A stretch of 64,000 nucleotides of DNA from Hylemonella sp. Its GTDB lineage: Bacteria > Pseudomonadota > Gammaproteobacteria > Burkholderiales > Burkholderiaceae_C. Below the pieces are notes generated by a model. It did no database searches and was not told where the DNA came from. It saw only the letters and a program-made list of their open reading frames with translations. The DNA is taken from positions 124,001 to 188,000 of the forward strand of contig NZ_JAPZSV010000001.1 in assembly GCF_027532185.1 (NCBI RefSeq). Direction: 5' to 3'. Numbering within the stretch: position 1 is the stretch's first letter; each line of letters begins with the position of its first letter. Below, piece by piece: positions 1-11,200 of the stretch. Made by a program: the position numbers and the translations under genes.

Positions 1-819
1 GCCCAGGATCAGACCCGCGGCCACGCCCAATGGCACCAGCCACATGGCCTGGCTCTTCCACGAACCCTGCAGACGCTGGCCCGGAATGGCCGCGTAGGTG
101 AAGTAGGCGTAGCGGGAGGAGCGCTCCAGCGCCACCACATAATCGCCATCGTAGAAGCTCAGCCGATGGGCCTGGCCCAGGCGCCGCGCCCACTCGGGCT
201 TCCAGATACCCACCTGCGAGATCGGCCGCATATTGCCCAGGCCGATCAGGCCGACACCGAACTCGGCGTCGTTGTCCACGATGTCGAAGGCGTTATCCGT
301 ATGGACGATCGCCGTGTAGCCACTTTTCACCGAGGCGCTGATGCGGAACAGGCTTTTGTCGTCATAGGGCAGACGACGGTCCGAGCGCACGGCCAGACCG
401 CCCGGACTCACGTACTCGGCAGTCCCCACGTCCAGGCCCGCACCGTGAAAGCCCAGCGAGGAGCAGAGCAGCCGGTTGTTCTCGACATAGCCCACGGCCT
501 GCAGGCGGCTGGCCCGCATGGACGCACGGATCATGCGTTCCATGGCCTGCGGGGAGCAGGGGTCCTGGAGGCTTGCCGCCTCCATCTCCTGGACGGCCTG
601 GTAGACCTGGTCCGTGATCTGCTCGTTGCGCCGCAGGGCCTGCGACGCCAGGATGGCAGCCTGGCTCTCCAGCTCGCGCAGGGACTGGCGATCGGTGTAG
701 TTCAGCGCCAGCGTGATCGGTGTGGCAATGGCCACCACGCCCACCAGATAGGCGACGACGAGGACAGGGTTGAGCTTCAAGACGCTGAGGATCAGGGGCA
801 CGGCACCGGAAACCGACAC
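1..819 (-). CDS. CSS-motif cyclic-di-GMP phosphodiesterase, N-terminal part (runs off window start)
   Basis: The minus strand is open from about 819 (GTG; a second GTG lies at 801) through base 1, so only the first ~270 residues are visible. The protein starts with a hydrophobic segment (LNPVLVVAYLVGVVAIATPI), continues with an extracytoplasmic domain containing the Cys-Ser-Ser signature (NRLLCSSLG), and reaches a second membrane segment (MWLVPLGVAAGLILG) at the edge. This two-helix CSS sensor layout is known from redox-regulated EAL phosphodiesterases that hydrolyse c-di-GMP. The EAL domain itself would lie outside the window, so that part is inferred. A stop codon lies upstream in frame near 856, which bounds the start. 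Confidence 0.7.
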   Translation of the reverse strand, partial: MSVSGAVPLILSVLKLNPVLVVAYLVGVVAIATPITLALNYTDRQSLRELESQAAILASQALRRNEQITDQVYQAVQEMEAASLQDPCSPQAMERMIRASMRASRLQAVGYVENNRLLCSSLGFHGAGLDVGTAEYVSPGGLAVRSDRRLPYDDKSLFRISASVKSGYTAIVHTDNAFDIVDNDAEFGVGLIGLGNMRPISQVGIWKPEWARRLGQAHRLSFYDGDYVVALERSSRYAYFTYAAIPGQRLQGSWKSQAMWLVPLGVAAGLILG

Positions 820-893
820 CGCGCTGAGACCATCGTGCCACGGTCCGGCGCACTGTCAATGGCACGAACGTGTAAGAGGCACGCTCGCGACAG

Positions 894-918
894 AAAAAAG
901 CCCCGCCGAAGCGGGGCT
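894..918 (-). terminator. Rho-independent terminator of the first TRAP binding-protein gene
   Basis: An 8-bp perfect stem (AGCCCCGC / GCGGGGCT, loop of 4) is followed on the minus strand by a run of six T. It lies 23 bp after the stop of the TRAP gene ending at 942. Confidence 0.9.
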
Positions 919-941
919 GGGTGCGGATCCGGAGGCTGTGC

Positions 942-2021
942 TTACAGCTTCTGGCCCTGCATATAGCTGTCGAAGCGCGCCTCGGTGAAGCGGAACCACA
1001 GGTTGGACTCGCGACGGAAGTTGGAATAGTCGGTGTAGACCTTCTTCCAGTTGGGGTTCTTGGCGCTGATCTCGGAGTACAGGGCCATGGACTCCTTGAA
1101 GGCCAAGTCCAGCACCGCCTTGGGGAAGACCACCAGCTGGGTCTTGTTGGCCACGAGCTGCTTGAGCGCCTCGGGGTTCTTGGCGTCGTACTTGGCCTGC
1201 ATGACCACATGGGCGTGGGACGCGGCCGCCTCGACGATGGCCTTGTTCTCGGCGCTCAGGCTGTCATAGGCCTTGTTGTTGATGTAGAGGTCCAGCTGCG
1301 GACCGCCTTCCCACCAGCCGGGGTAGTGGTAGAAGGGCGCGACCTTGAAGAAGCCCAGCTTCTGATCGTCGTACGGCCCCACCCATTCGGCAGCGTCCAG
1401 CGTGCCCTTTTCCAGTGCCTGGTAGATCTCGCCGCCAGGGATGTTCTGCGGCACGCCGCCCATGCGCTCGACCACCTTGCCGGCAAAACCACCGACGCGG
1501 AACTTCAGGCCCTTCATGTCGGCCACGGTCTTGATCTGCTTGCGGTACCAGCCGCCCATCTGCGCGCCGGTGTTGCCCATGGGGAAGTTGACGATGTTGT
1601 AGTTGGCGTAGAACTCGCGCATGAGCTTGAGGCCGTTGCCCTCGTACATCCAGGCCGTCATCTGGCGGCTGTTGAGGCCGAAGGGGATGGCGCAGGCCAG
1701 GGCGAAGGTCTCGTCCTTGCCGAAGAAGTAGTAGGGGGCGGTGTGGGCCATCTCGACAGTGCCGTTCTGCACCGCATCGACCACGCCGAAGGGCGGGACG
1801 AGTTCGCCGCCGGGGTGCACCGAGATCTCGAACTTGCCGCCCGACATCTCCCTGACCTTCTTGGAGAACACCTCGGCCGCGCCGTAGATGGTGTCCAGGG
1901 CCTTGGGGAAGCTGGAGGCCAGGCGCCAGCGGATGGCGGCCTGGGCATGCACCGCGGGCGCTGCGCCGGCGGCGAGCACGCCGGCGATGCCGGCACGCTT
2001 GATGAGGGAACGACGGTCCAT
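942..2021 (-). CDS. TRAP transporter substrate-binding protein (DctP/TakP type), copy 1
   Basis: Periplasmic binding protein of 359 aa for a TRAP uptake system. The frame is open further upstream, but ATG 2021 is chosen because AAGGAG lies just before it and the protein then starts MDRRSLIKRAG, a twin-arginine-like signal with cleavage near VHA-QA. Family hallmarks seen are GELVPPFGVVDAVQ, the hydrophobic AYY block, the conserved arginine in LKFRVGG that in the family pairs with the ligand carboxylate, and the block GPYDDQKLGF ... YPGWWEGG. Ligands of this subfamily are usually keto acids or other monocarboxylates; the actual substrate is unknown. No DctQ or DctM membrane subunit lies in the window. 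It is a close paralogue of the next gene. Confidence 0.93.
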   Translation of the reverse strand: MDRRSLIKRAGIAGVLAAGAAPAVHAQAAIRWRLASSFPKALDTIYGAAEVFSKKVREMSGGKFEISVHPGGELVPPFGVVDAVQNGTVEMAHTAPYYFFGKDETFALACAIPFGLNSRQMTAWMYEGNGLKLMREFYANYNIVNFPMGNTGAQMGGWYRKQIKTVADMKGLKFRVGGFAGKVVERMGGVPQNIPGGEIYQALEKGTLDAAEWVGPYDDQKLGFFKVAPFYHYPGWWEGGPQLDLYINNKAYDSLSAENKAIVEAAASHAHVVMQAKYDAKNPEALKQLVANKTQLVVFPKAVLDLAFKESMALYSEISAKNPNWKKVYTDYSNFRRESNLWFRFTEARFDSYMQGQKL

Positions 2022-2128
2022 ATGAGGTCTCCTTCTGTAAAACTCAGGTGGGGGCGATTCTGTTCGCCCCACCCTGGAGACAACATCAGGGCTTACCCCT
2101 GTACGTGCTATTGCGTGGCGTCCACGCC

Positions 2129-2156
2129 AAAAAAGAACGGGCCCGCAGGCCCGTTC
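2129..2156 (-). terminator. Rho-independent terminator of the second TRAP binding-protein gene
   Basis: A 9-bp perfect stem (GAACGGGCC / GGCCCGTTC) with a 4-nt loop and six T on the minus strand. It separates the two TRAP genes, so copy 1 probably has its own promoter between about 2022 and 2128. Confidence 0.9.
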
Positions 2157-2178
2157 CTTATGCACATTGTCGTCAGGC

Positions 2179-3261
2179 TTACAGTTTCACGCCGCTCATA
2201 TAGCTGTTGAAACGGCCTTCCGAGAAGCGCTCCCACAGGATCTGGTCGCGCTGGAAGGCGCGCATGTCCTGGTGGATCTTCTTGAACTCGGGCGACTTCG
2301 CCTCGTGCTCGGCGAAAACTTCCATGGCGGCCTTGAAGCCGGCGTCCATCACAGCCTTGGGGAAAGGCTTGAGCTGGGTCTTGGCGGCCACCAGACGCTT
2401 GAGGGCCTCGGGGTTCTTGGCGTCGTACTTGGCGGTCATGTCACGCGCGGCCACGGCGGTGGCAGCGTCGACAATGGCCTGGAACTCGGGGCTCAGGGCG
2501 GCATAGGCCTTCTTGTTGATGAAGAACTCGAGCTCGGCGCCACCTTCCCACCAGCCGGGGTAGTAGTAGAACGGGGCCACCTTGTTGAAGCCCAGCTTCT
2601 GGTCATCGTAGGGACCGACGAATTCGGTCGCGTCCAGCGTGCCCTTCTCGAGCGCCTGGTAGACCTCGCCGGCCGGCATGTTCTGGGCCACCACGCCCAG
2701 CTTGGCCATGGTCTCGCCGAACAGGCCGCCACCCAGGCGCATCTTCAGGCCCTGGAGGTCCTTGACGCTCTTGATCTCCTTGCGGTACCAGCCGCCCATC
2801 TGGGTGCCGGTGTTGCCGGCGCTGCGGCTCTTGATGTTGTACTGGTCGAGGAACTCGTCAAACAGCTTGCGGCCGTTGCCGTGCTCCATCCAGGCGTCCA
2901 TCTGGCGTGCGCTCAGGCCGAAGGGCACGGCGCAGCCGAAGGCGAAGATGGGGCTCTTGCCCGTGAAATAGTAGGGCGCCGTCTGGGCCATCTCGATGGT
3001 GCTGTTCTGCAGCGCGTCCACGACGCCGAAGGCGGGCATCAGCTCGCCGGCCGGGTGCACGGAGACTTCGAACTTGCCACCGGACAGGGCCTTGACGGTC
3101 TGCGAGAACTTCTCGGCGCTGCCGAAGATGGTGTCCAGCGACTTGGGGAAGCTGGAAGCCAGGCGCCAGCGCACGGTGGCCTGGGCCTGCACGGCGGGGG
3201 CGACACCGGCGGCGAGAACGCCGGCGATACCGGCCTGCTTGATGAGGGAACGACGATCCAT
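2179..3261 (-). CDS. TRAP transporter substrate-binding protein (DctP/TakP type), copy 2
   Basis: A 360-aa periplasmic binding protein paralogous to the gene at 942-2021, starting at ATG 3261 with AAGGAG nine bases upstream. The first 27 residues again form a twin-arginine-like signal (MDRRSLIKQAG ... AVQA). Shared landmarks are GELMPAFGVVDALQ, LKMRLGG with the ligand-type arginine, and GPYDDQKLGF ... YPGWWEGG. The two copies diverge in the segment before the arginine (RSAGNTGTQMGGWYRKEI here), so they may bind different organic acids. No permease genes lie beside it; the partner membrane subunits must be encoded elsewhere if the system works. Confidence 0.93.
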   Translation of the reverse strand: MDRRSLIKQAGIAGVLAAGVAPAVQAQATVRWRLASSFPKSLDTIFGSAEKFSQTVKALSGGKFEVSVHPAGELMPAFGVVDALQNSTIEMAQTAPYYFTGKSPIFAFGCAVPFGLSARQMDAWMEHGNGRKLFDEFLDQYNIKSRSAGNTGTQMGGWYRKEIKSVKDLQGLKMRLGGGLFGETMAKLGVVAQNMPAGEVYQALEKGTLDATEFVGPYDDQKLGFNKVAPFYYYPGWWEGGAELEFFINKKAYAALSPEFQAIVDAATAVAARDMTAKYDAKNPEALKRLVAAKTQLKPFPKAVMDAGFKAAMEVFAEHEAKSPEFKKIHQDMRAFQRDQILWERFSEGRFNSYMSGVKL

Positions 3262-3491
3262 TGTCCTAGACTCCTTGGGTATGTCTCATCCCGCCTACAA
3301 CCGGCGGGGAGCCTTCGAGTTTAGCCTCTGCCGCACCGCGCCCCCTAGGTAATCGCCACAGACGCCTTGCCCGCCCGCCACGAGGGCTGAACGGCGAGGC
3401 TTTTGGGGTACCATTCATCGCACCAGGGGGCGTCCGCACGGCTTCGACGGTTGAGTCGCGTCCCCTCGGTATCCACCATCCCGGGCCTCAG

Positions 3492-4393
3492 ATGACCACC
3501 GTCGTTTTTGCAGATCTGGTCGGCAGCACCAGCCTCTTCGAACAGCTAGGGGACGAAGCAGCATCCCGGTTCGTCACCCAGCTCGTGGGCATGCTCAGCG
3601 AGGTATTTGGCGAGCACCAAGGCCGCGTGGTCAAGGTGCTGGGCGACGGCCTCTTCGTGGTCTTCGAGCAGGAAGGCCAGGCCCTGGCGGCCTGCATCCA
3701 CGTGCAGAACCATCTGCGGGAGCACCCGGTGCGCCCCGGCGGCAGCGGTGCGCCGGTGGAGCTGCAGATCGGCATCGACAGCGGCGAGGTGGTGGAGATC
3801 GAGGGCGACTGCTTCGGCGACACCGTCAACTCCGCCGCCCGGCTGGCCGATCTGGCCGGCGCTTCGCAGATCCTCACGACCCAGAGTGTCTGGGACGCCG
3901 TCTTCCCCGTGCAACGCACCGCGCTGCGCAGCATGGGCCCCATGTACCTGCGCGGCAAGACCGAATCCAGCCACGTCTACCGCGTCGAATGGCAGGCCGG
4001 CCAGGATGGCGAGGCCACCATGATTGGGCGCTCCGCCGCCCTGCCCCAGGGTGAGGAATGGCTGGAGCTGAGCTTCGGCGCACGGCAACTGCGCCTGGAT
4101 GCCAAGACCGGCAAGGTCTCGCTAGGCCGGGCCACCGACGCCGCGCTGCAGGTCAACGACCCGCGCGTCTCGCGCCTGCACGCCACGCTGGAATGGCGCG
4201 GCGGCCGGTTCGTGGTGAGCGACGCCTCGAGCTTCGGCACCTGGGTCTATCTGGGCAACCAGAGCGAGGCCATCGTCTTGCGGCGCACCGAGTGCGCGCT
4301 GGTGGGCAGCGGCAGCATCGTGCCGGGCTGCGCGCGCGTGGACGAGAACGCGCCGCTGATCGCCTTCACGGTCAAGACCCGGGGCGGTGGCGC

Positions 4394-4397
<4 letters not shown>
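3492..4397 (+). CDS. Class III adenylate/guanylate cyclase with C-terminal FHA domain
   Basis: A 301-aa cytoplasmic protein. Residues 1-165 are a class III nucleotide cyclase domain that begins almost at the first residue. Metal-binding Asp8 lies in VVFADLVGST and Asp52 in KVLGDG, and the transition-state residues Asn113 and Arg117 lie in GDTVNSAARL, so it looks catalytically intact. Residues ~190-285 form an FHA domain with Gly212-Arg213, Ser228 and His230 (SRLHA) and SSFGTW. FHA domains bind phosphothreonine, and the stop codon overlaps the start of a Ser/Thr kinase gene (ATGA), so the kinase may phosphorylate a partner or the cyclase itself. Whether it makes cAMP or cGMP cannot be read from the sequence. 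Confidence 0.92.
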
Positions 4398-6235
<1,838 letters not shown>

Positions 6236-6259
6236 GCCGCTCGCTGCGTCCCGGGCCGC

Positions 6260-8158
6260 TCAGCCGACCACTTTGAGTGCGGGCTTGCCCTGGGCCGTCA
6301 GCGCGGGGTAGCGCTGCTCGATCGCGGCCTGGATGCCGACCGCGTCCAGCCCCTGCAGGGCCAGCAGACGGGCCGGGTCGCCATGCTCGATGAAGACGTC
6401 GGGCAGACCGAGCTGCAACACAGGCTTGAGCACGCCGGCGGCCTGCAAGGCTTCCAGCACGGCGCTGCCCGCGCCGCCCATGACGGCCCCCTCTTCCAGC
6501 GTGACCAGGGCCTCGTGCGTGGCGGCCACCTGGAGCAGCAGTTCGGTGTCGAGCGGCTTGGCCCAGCGCATATTGACGACGGTGGCGCCCAGCTTCTCGG
6601 CCGCGGCCAGGGCAGGATAGAGCAAGGTGCCGAAGGCCAAGATGGCCACGCCCTTGCCTTCGCGCCGCACCTCGCCCTTGCCATAGGGCAGACCCGCGAG
6701 CCCGGCCTCGGGCGTCGCTCCCACACCGGCACCGCGCGGGTAGCGCACGGCCACAGGGTGGTTCTGCGCGAAGGCCGTGCTCAGCAACTGGCGGCATTCG
6801 CGCTCGTCAGACGGGCAGGCCACGGCCAGGTTCGGAATGCAGCGCAGATAGGGAATGTCGTAATTACCCGCATGCGTGGCGCCGTCGGCGCCCACCAGGC
6901 CCGCGCGGTCCAGTGCGAAGACCACGGGCAGGTTCTGCAATGCCACGTCGTGGATCAGCTGGTCGTAGCCGCGCTGCAGGAAGGTGGAGTAGATGGCCAC
7001 GACGGGCTTGAGCCCCTCGCAGGCCAGGCCCGCGGCCAGCGTGACAGCATGCTGCTCGGCGATGCCCACGTCGTAGTAGCGGCTGGGGAAACGCTGGTGG
7101 AACTCCACCATGCCCGAACCCTCGCGCATGGCCGGCGTGATGCCCACCAGGCGCGGATCGTGATCGGCCATGTCGCACAGCCACTGGCCGAAGACCTGGG
7201 TGAAGGTCTGCTTCGGGGGCGTGGCCGGCTTGACCAGGCCCACGGCCGGGTCGAACTTGCCCGGGCCGTGGTAGGCCACGGGGTCGGCCTCGGCCAGCTT
7301 GTAGCCCTGACCCTTCTTGGTCACCACGTGCAGGAACTGCGGGCCCTGCAGATGCTTGATGTTCTCCAGCGTGGGGATCAGGGAATCGAGGTCGTGGCCG
7401 TCGATGGGGCCGATGTAGTTGAAGCCGAATTTCTCGAACAGCGTGGCGGGCACGACCATGCCCTTGGCGCGTTCCTCGAAGCGCTTGGCCAGCTCGAACA
7501 GCGGGGGCGCGCCCTTGAGCACCGTCTTGCCCACCTGCTTGGCCGCGGCGTAGAAACGCCCGCTCATGAGCTGCGCCAGGTAGCGGTTGAGCGCGCCCAC
7601 GGGCGGGCTGATGGACATGTCGTTGTCGTTGAGGATGACCAGCAGGCGGCAATCCTCGACACCGCCGTGGTTCAGCGCTTCGAAGGCCATGCCAGCCGTC
7701 ATGGCGCCGTCACCGATGACAGCAATCGCGTGGCGATCCTCGCCCTTCTGGCGCGCGGCCAGCGCCATACCAAGAGCCGCGGAGATCGACGTGCTGCTGT
7801 GCGCGGTGCCGAAGGCGTCGTAGGGGCTCTCGCTGCGTTGCGGGAAACCGCTGATGCCGCCGAGCTGGCGCAAGGTACCCATGCGCTCGCGTCGGCCGGT
7901 CAGGATCTTGTGCGGATAGGTTTGGTGGCCCACATCCCACACCAGGCGATCGTGGGGCGTGTTGAAGACGTAGTGCAGCGCCACCGTGAGCTCCACGGTG
8001 CCGAGGTTGGAACTCAGATGCCCGCCGGTCTTGGAGACACTCTCCAGCACATAGGCGCGCAGCTCGTCGGCCAGGGCACCGAGCTGGGCCCGCGGCAGCT
8101 GGCGCAGCTCGGCCGGATCGTTGATGGTCTGCAGCAGGGGGTAGGAGGCGGAACTCAT
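6260..8158 (-). CDS. dxs: 1-deoxy-D-xylulose-5-phosphate synthase
   Basis: Thiamine-diphosphate enzyme that joins pyruvate and glyceraldehyde 3-phosphate to form DXP, the first step of the MEP isoprenoid pathway. The 632-aa length fits the family. ATG 8158 ([14 protein letters not shown]) is chosen; the longer open frame runs into ispA. Visible motifs are [14 protein letters not shown], the ThDP/Mg site [16 protein letters not shown], and the transketolase pyrimidine-domain block [17 protein letters not shown]. It is the last gene of xseB-ispA-dxs, 11 bp after ispA, which supplies farnesyl diphosphate from the products of this pathway. Confidence 0.98.
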   Translation of the reverse strand: MSSASYPLLQTINDPAELRQLPRAQLGALADELRAYVLESVSKTGGHLSSNLGTVELTVALHYVFNTPHDRLVWDVGHQTYPHKILTGRRERMGTLRQLGGISGFPQRSESPYDAFGTAHSSTSISAALGMALAARQKGEDRHAIAVIGDGAMTAGMAFEALNHGGVEDCRLLVILNDNDMSISPPVGALNRYLAQLMSGRFYAAAKQVGKTVLKGAPPLFELAKRFEERAKGMVVPATLFEKFGFNYIGPIDGHDLDSLIPTLENIKHLQGPQFLHVVTKKGQGYKLAEADPVAYHGPGKFDPAVGLVKPATPPKQTFTQVFGQWLCDMADHDPRLVGITPAMREGSGMVEFHQRFPSRYYDVGIAEQHAVTLAAGLACEGLKPVVAIYSTFLQRGYDQLIHDVALQNLPVVFALDRAGLVGADGATHAGNYDIPYLRCIPNLAVACPSDERECRQLLSTAFAQNHPVAVRYPRGAGVGATPEAGLAGLPYGKGEVRREGKGVAILAFGTLLYPALAAAEKLGATVVNMRWAKPLDTELLLQVAATHEALVTLEEGAVMGGAGSAVLEALQAAGVLKPVLQLGLPDVFIEHGDPARLLALQGLDAVGIQAAIEQRYPALTAQGKPALKVVG

Positions 8159-8169
8159 GGGCAACTCGA

Positions 8170-9078
8170 TCAGCTTGCGCGGTGGATCACCATGTCGGCC
8201 AGCGCGCGCAGGGCGCGCGTGTCGGCCAGTGCGCTGGCATCGAGCGCAGCCAGGGCCTGGCGATGCAGCTCCTGCGCATAGGCACGCGAGCGCTCCAGAC
8301 CGAGGATGGAGACATAGGTGGGCTTGTCCTGCTCGGCATCCTTGCCGGCGGTCTTGCCCAGGGTGGCGGAATCGGCGGTGACATCGAGGATGTCGTCCAC
8401 CACCTGGAAGGCCAGGCCGAGCGCCGCGCCGTAATCTGAGAGCGCCGCGCGCTCGGCAGCGTTCGGTTCGCCACAGGCCGCGCCCATGAGCACGCTGCCC
8501 TGCAGCAGCGCACCGGTCTTGCAGCGGTGCATCTGGCGCAATTGTTCTTCGTCGAGCTTCACGCCCACGCTGGCCAGGTCGATGGCCTGACCACCGGCCA
8601 TGCCGGCACTGCCCGCGGCGTGCGCGAGCAGGCGGCACAGGCGGGCCTGCATGGCCTCGGGCACACCGTCGTCGGCGGGCACGAGCAGCTCGAAGGCCAG
8701 GGCCTGCAGCGCGTCGCCCGCGAGCAGGGCACCGGCCTCGCCGAACTTGACATGCACCGTGGGCTTGCCCCGGCGCAGCACGTCGTTGTCCATGCAGGGC
8801 ATGTCGTCATGCACCAGCGAATAGGCGTGAATCAGCTCCACCGCGCAGGCCCCGCGCAGCGCGGCACGCGCGTTGCCGCCCACGGCCTCGCTGGCCGCAA
8901 GCACCAGCAGCGGGCGCAGACGCTTGCCGCCGTCGAGCACGGCATAGCGCATGGCCTCGCCCAGGTCCACGGGCGCATCCACGCCCACCCAGGACTCGAG
9001 GGCGCGTTCGACACGCGCCAGGCGCTCATCCATCCACGCGCGCAGATCGAGGGGCTGAAGCGTCACTCGGGTGTCCAT
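8170..9078 (-). CDS. ispA: Farnesyl diphosphate synthase (polyprenyl synthetase)
   Basis: A 302-aa all-helical prenyltransferase that condenses IPP with DMAPP and GPP to make farnesyl diphosphate. The first aspartate-rich motif is DDMPCMDND and the second is [14 protein letters not shown] near the N-terminus is the usual diphosphate-binding segment. ATG 9078 lies inside the end of xseB (16-bp overlap), which indicates translational coupling. The position between xseB and dxs is the standard order in betaproteobacteria. Confidence 0.96.
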   Translation of the reverse strand: MDTRVTLQPLDLRAWMDERLARVERALESWVGVDAPVDLGEAMRYAVLDGGKRLRPLLVLAASEAVGGNARAALRGACAVELIHAYSLVHDDMPCMDNDVLRRGKPTVHVKFGEAGALLAGDALQALAFELLVPADDGVPEAMQARLCRLLAHAAGSAGMAGGQAIDLASVGVKLDEEQLRQMHRCKTGALLQGSVLMGAACGEPNAAERAALSDYGAALGLAFQVVDDILDVTADSATLGKTAGKDAEQDKPTYVSILGLERSRAYAQELHRQALAALDASALADTRALRALADMVIHRAS

Positions 9079-9305
9079 GTCTTGAGCAGGCCCTCGTCGA
9101 GCACCTTGATCTGACCATCGACGGCCTCGAGGCGGTCGCGGCAGTATTTGAGCAGTTCCGCGCCCCGCGCGTAAGCGGCCTGCAGCTGATCGAGCGGCAG
9201 CTCACCGGCTTCGAGTCGCGCCACAAGCTGCTCGAGCTCCTGCACGGCCGCCTCGTAGCTGGCGGGCATGCCGGATGCGGCAGAGGAGGTGGAAGCCTTG
9301 GGCAT
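9063..9305 (-). CDS. xseB: Exodeoxyribonuclease VII small subunit
   Basis: An 80-aa protein starting at ATG 9305 ([12 protein letters not shown]). The core matches Xse[34 protein letters not shown], then [20 protein letters not shown], which form the coiled helical hairpin that binds the XseA large subunit. The large subunit is not in the window, as is normal. It heads the xseB-ispA-dxs operon; a plausible promoter sits just upstream. Confidence 0.95.
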   Translation of the reverse strand: MPKASTSSAASGMPASYEAAVQELEQLVARLEAGELPLDQLQAAYARGAELLKYCRDRLEAVDGQIKVLDEGLLKTWTPE

Positions 9306-9330
9306 GAGGGATTCAGTTCGTGAAACGGCT

Positions 9331-9359
9331 ATTTTAGGCGCTGGGCCCGCGTGCACCAG
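9331..9359 (-). promoter_or_regulatory. Candidate sigma-70 promoter for xseB-ispA-dxs
   Basis: On the minus strand CTGGTG (9359-9354) and TAAAAT (9336-9331) are separated by 17 bp, placing transcription start near 9324, about 20 bases before the xseB ATG. The -10 is good and the -35 moderate. Inferred by eye only. Confidence 0.4.
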
Positions 9360-9423
9360 CGCTTCAACGCCATCGACACACACAAAATCACCGCAGCAGG
9401 GTCTGAGGCGATTGCCCCCGGGG

Positions 9424-9429
9424 TACAAT
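9424..9429 (+). promoter_or_regulatory. Candidate -10 element upstream of the Rieske oxygenase gene
   Basis: TACAAT in the context GGGGTACAATCGCC, about 97 bp before the start codon at 9527. No good -35 hexamer is visible at the right distance, so this is only a candidate. Confidence 0.3.
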
Positions 9430-9526
9430 CGCCGGTCTTCTTGGCCCGCGGCATCGTCCCGGGCCTGTTCATGTCCATGCGCCTCTGGGCGTACCTCCCT
9501 GTGGGGAGCTTTAGGTCAGGTCACCC

Positions 9527-10648
9527 ATGTCTGATTTAAGTCTTCAACTGCAGCAGGCGCACAGCCAGTTACCCGTCAGCAGCTATTTCGACGAGGCGCT
9601 GTTCCAGCGTGAGCTGGACCTCCTGTTCAAACGCGGCCCGCGCTACGTGGGCCACACGGCCAGCGTGCCCGAGATCGGCGATTACCACACCCTGCCCCAG
9701 GAGCAGGGTGGGCGGGCGCTCGTGCGCACGCCCGAAGGCGTGCAGCTGATCTCCAACGTCTGCCGCCATCGCCAGGCCCTGATGCTGCAGGGCCGCGGCT
9801 CGCTGAACCACACGCAAAAGGGCAGTGCCGGTGGCAACATCGTCTGCCCCCTGCACCGCTGGACCTACGCGTCCACGGGCGAACTCATCGGCGCGCCGCA
9901 TTTCGCGCAGGACCCCTGCCTGAACCTCAAGAACTACCCGCTGCGCGAGTGGAACGGCCTGCTGTTCGAAGACAACGGCCGCGACATCGCCGCCGATCTG
10001 GCGGGCATGGGCCCGCGCGCGCAGCTCGACTTCAGCGGTTTCACGCTGGACCGCGTGGAGCTGCACGAGTGCAACTACAACTGGAAGACCTTCATCGAGG
10101 TCTATCTGGAGGACTACCACGTGGGCCCCTTCCACCCGGGCCTGGGCCATTTCGTGACCTGCGAGGACCTGAACTGGGAGTTCAAGGAGCACTACTCGGT
10201 ACAGACCGTGGGCGTGTCCGAGGCCTTCGAGCGCCCGGGCTCGCCCGTCTACCAGCGCTGGCACGAGGCGCTGATGAAGTACCGCCAGGGCCGCAAGCCC
10301 GAGCGCGGCGCGATCTGGCTGACCTACTACCCGCACATCATGGTCGAGTGGTACCCGCACGTGCTCACCGTCTCCACCCTGCACCCGGTCAGCCCGAGCA
10401 AGACGCTGAACATGGTGGAGTTCTACTACCCCGAAGAGATCACCGCCTTCGAGCGCGAGTTCGTCGAAGCCCAGCAGGCCGCCTACATGGAGACCTGCAT
10501 CGAGGATGACGAGATCGCCGAGCGCATGGATGCGGGGCGCAAGATTCTGCTGGCGCGCGGGGACAACGAGGTTGGGCCTTACCAGAGCCCCATGGAGGAT
10601 GGCATGCAGCATTTCCATGAGTGGTATCGGAAGCAGATGTCGCTCTGA
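9527..10648 (+). CDS. Rieske-type aromatic-ring-hydroxylating oxygenase, alpha subunit family
   Basis: A 373-aa non-haem iron oxygenase. The Rieske [2Fe-2S] ligands are Cys79, His81, Cys107 and His110 (VCRHR ... CPLHRW). The catalytic domain carries the mononuclear iron histidines His198 and His203 in EDYHVGPFHPG; the third ligand, an acidic residue, should lie further on. Family members hydroxylate aromatic rings or demethylate quaternary amines, using electrons from a separate reductase; no reductase or beta subunit is beside it, so the substrate is unknown. It is divergent from xseB with 221 bp between the two starts, and a palindromic repeat element follows 30 bp after its stop. Confidence 0.88.
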   Translation: MSDLSLQLQQAHSQLPVSSYFDEALFQRELDLLFKRGPRYVGHTASVPEIGDYHTLPQEQGGRALVRTPEGVQLISNVCRHRQALMLQGRGSLNHTQKGSAGGNIVCPLHRWTYASTGELIGAPHFAQDPCLNLKNYPLREWNGLLFEDNGRDIAADLAGMGPRAQLDFSGFTLDRVELHECNYNWKTFIEVYLEDYHVGPFHPGLGHFVTCEDLNWEFKEHYSVQTVGVSEAFERPGSPVYQRWHEALMKYRQGRKPERGAIWLTYYPHIMVEWYPHVLTVSTLHPVSPSKTLNMVEFYYPEEITAFEREFVEAQQAAYMETCIEDDEIAERMDAGRKILLARGDNEVGPYQSPMEDGMQHFHEWYRKQMSL

Positions 10649-10677
10649 CTCTCTTCTTTGCTTCGTCCTTCTGCGGC

Positions 10678-11144
10678 TTTCTCTGGCGAGGCTTTTATCT
10701 ACCCCCCACACTCCCCCCCGCCCCTCACTACCCCCTCCGGGGTAGAGAGGGGAGCCTGGATTTTGTTTCGTCGCGCCGGCTGCGCTTCTACAACGCGTGA
10801 GGTCGCGGTCCGTCTTGGCTCGCCCCGACCACGAGGAGACGGTCGTAGTGAACGGCTCGTCCTTCACGCGCCACGACTGGCGGCTACGCCAGCCAGGAAC
10901 GAAACCTGTCTCGCGAACAGCAGGCCGCGCAGCGGCCGCTGTCAGGGGCGTCGCGAAGCCTTGCTCTTTACTACGACCCCAGGCCAGAAATCTCGGTTCT
11001 CCAACCACGATGGCGACGCTTCGTGTCGTAGAAGCCTGTCCAGAAAACCAGAAACAAAATCCAGGCTCCCCTCTCTGCCCCCGGCGGGGGGCAGAGAGGG
11101 GCGGGGGGGAGTGTGGGGGGTAGTTAAGTGCCTCGCCAGAGAAA
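10678..11144. repeat. Long imperfect palindromic intergenic element with ~93-bp terminal inverted repeats
   Basis: This fills most of the 552-bp gene-free stretch between the Rieske gene and the EamA transporter. The left arm (10678-10769) and right arm (11051-11144) are near-identical inverted copies, sharing TTTCTCTGGCGAGGC, CTACCCCCCACACTC and GGGGAGCCTGGATTTTG. Weaker symmetry continues inward: CTTCTAC about 16 bp inside each arm, and GGTCGTAGT opposite ACTACGACC. No coding frame explains the symmetry and no transposase is present. It resembles a non-autonomous MITE-like or REP/BIME-like element; I cannot tell whether it is multicopy in the genome. No target-site duplication is obvious. 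Confidence 0.85.
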
Positions 11145-11200
11145 CCCAAAAAACAACGAAACCAGAATCCCCGGAGGGGAACAAGAAGGGGAGACACTGA

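Noticed and set aside
3426-3475. Sequence resembling the 5' end of a tmRNA (GGGGGCG ... GGCTTCGACGG)
   Set aside because: Only the first ~30 bases look similar; no tag reading frame, pseudoknots or tRNA-like 3' half follow before the cyclase gene starts at 3492.
6383-8281. Long open frame (632 residues) antisense to dxs
   Set aside because: Shadow of dxs codon bias; no domain, no ribosome site.
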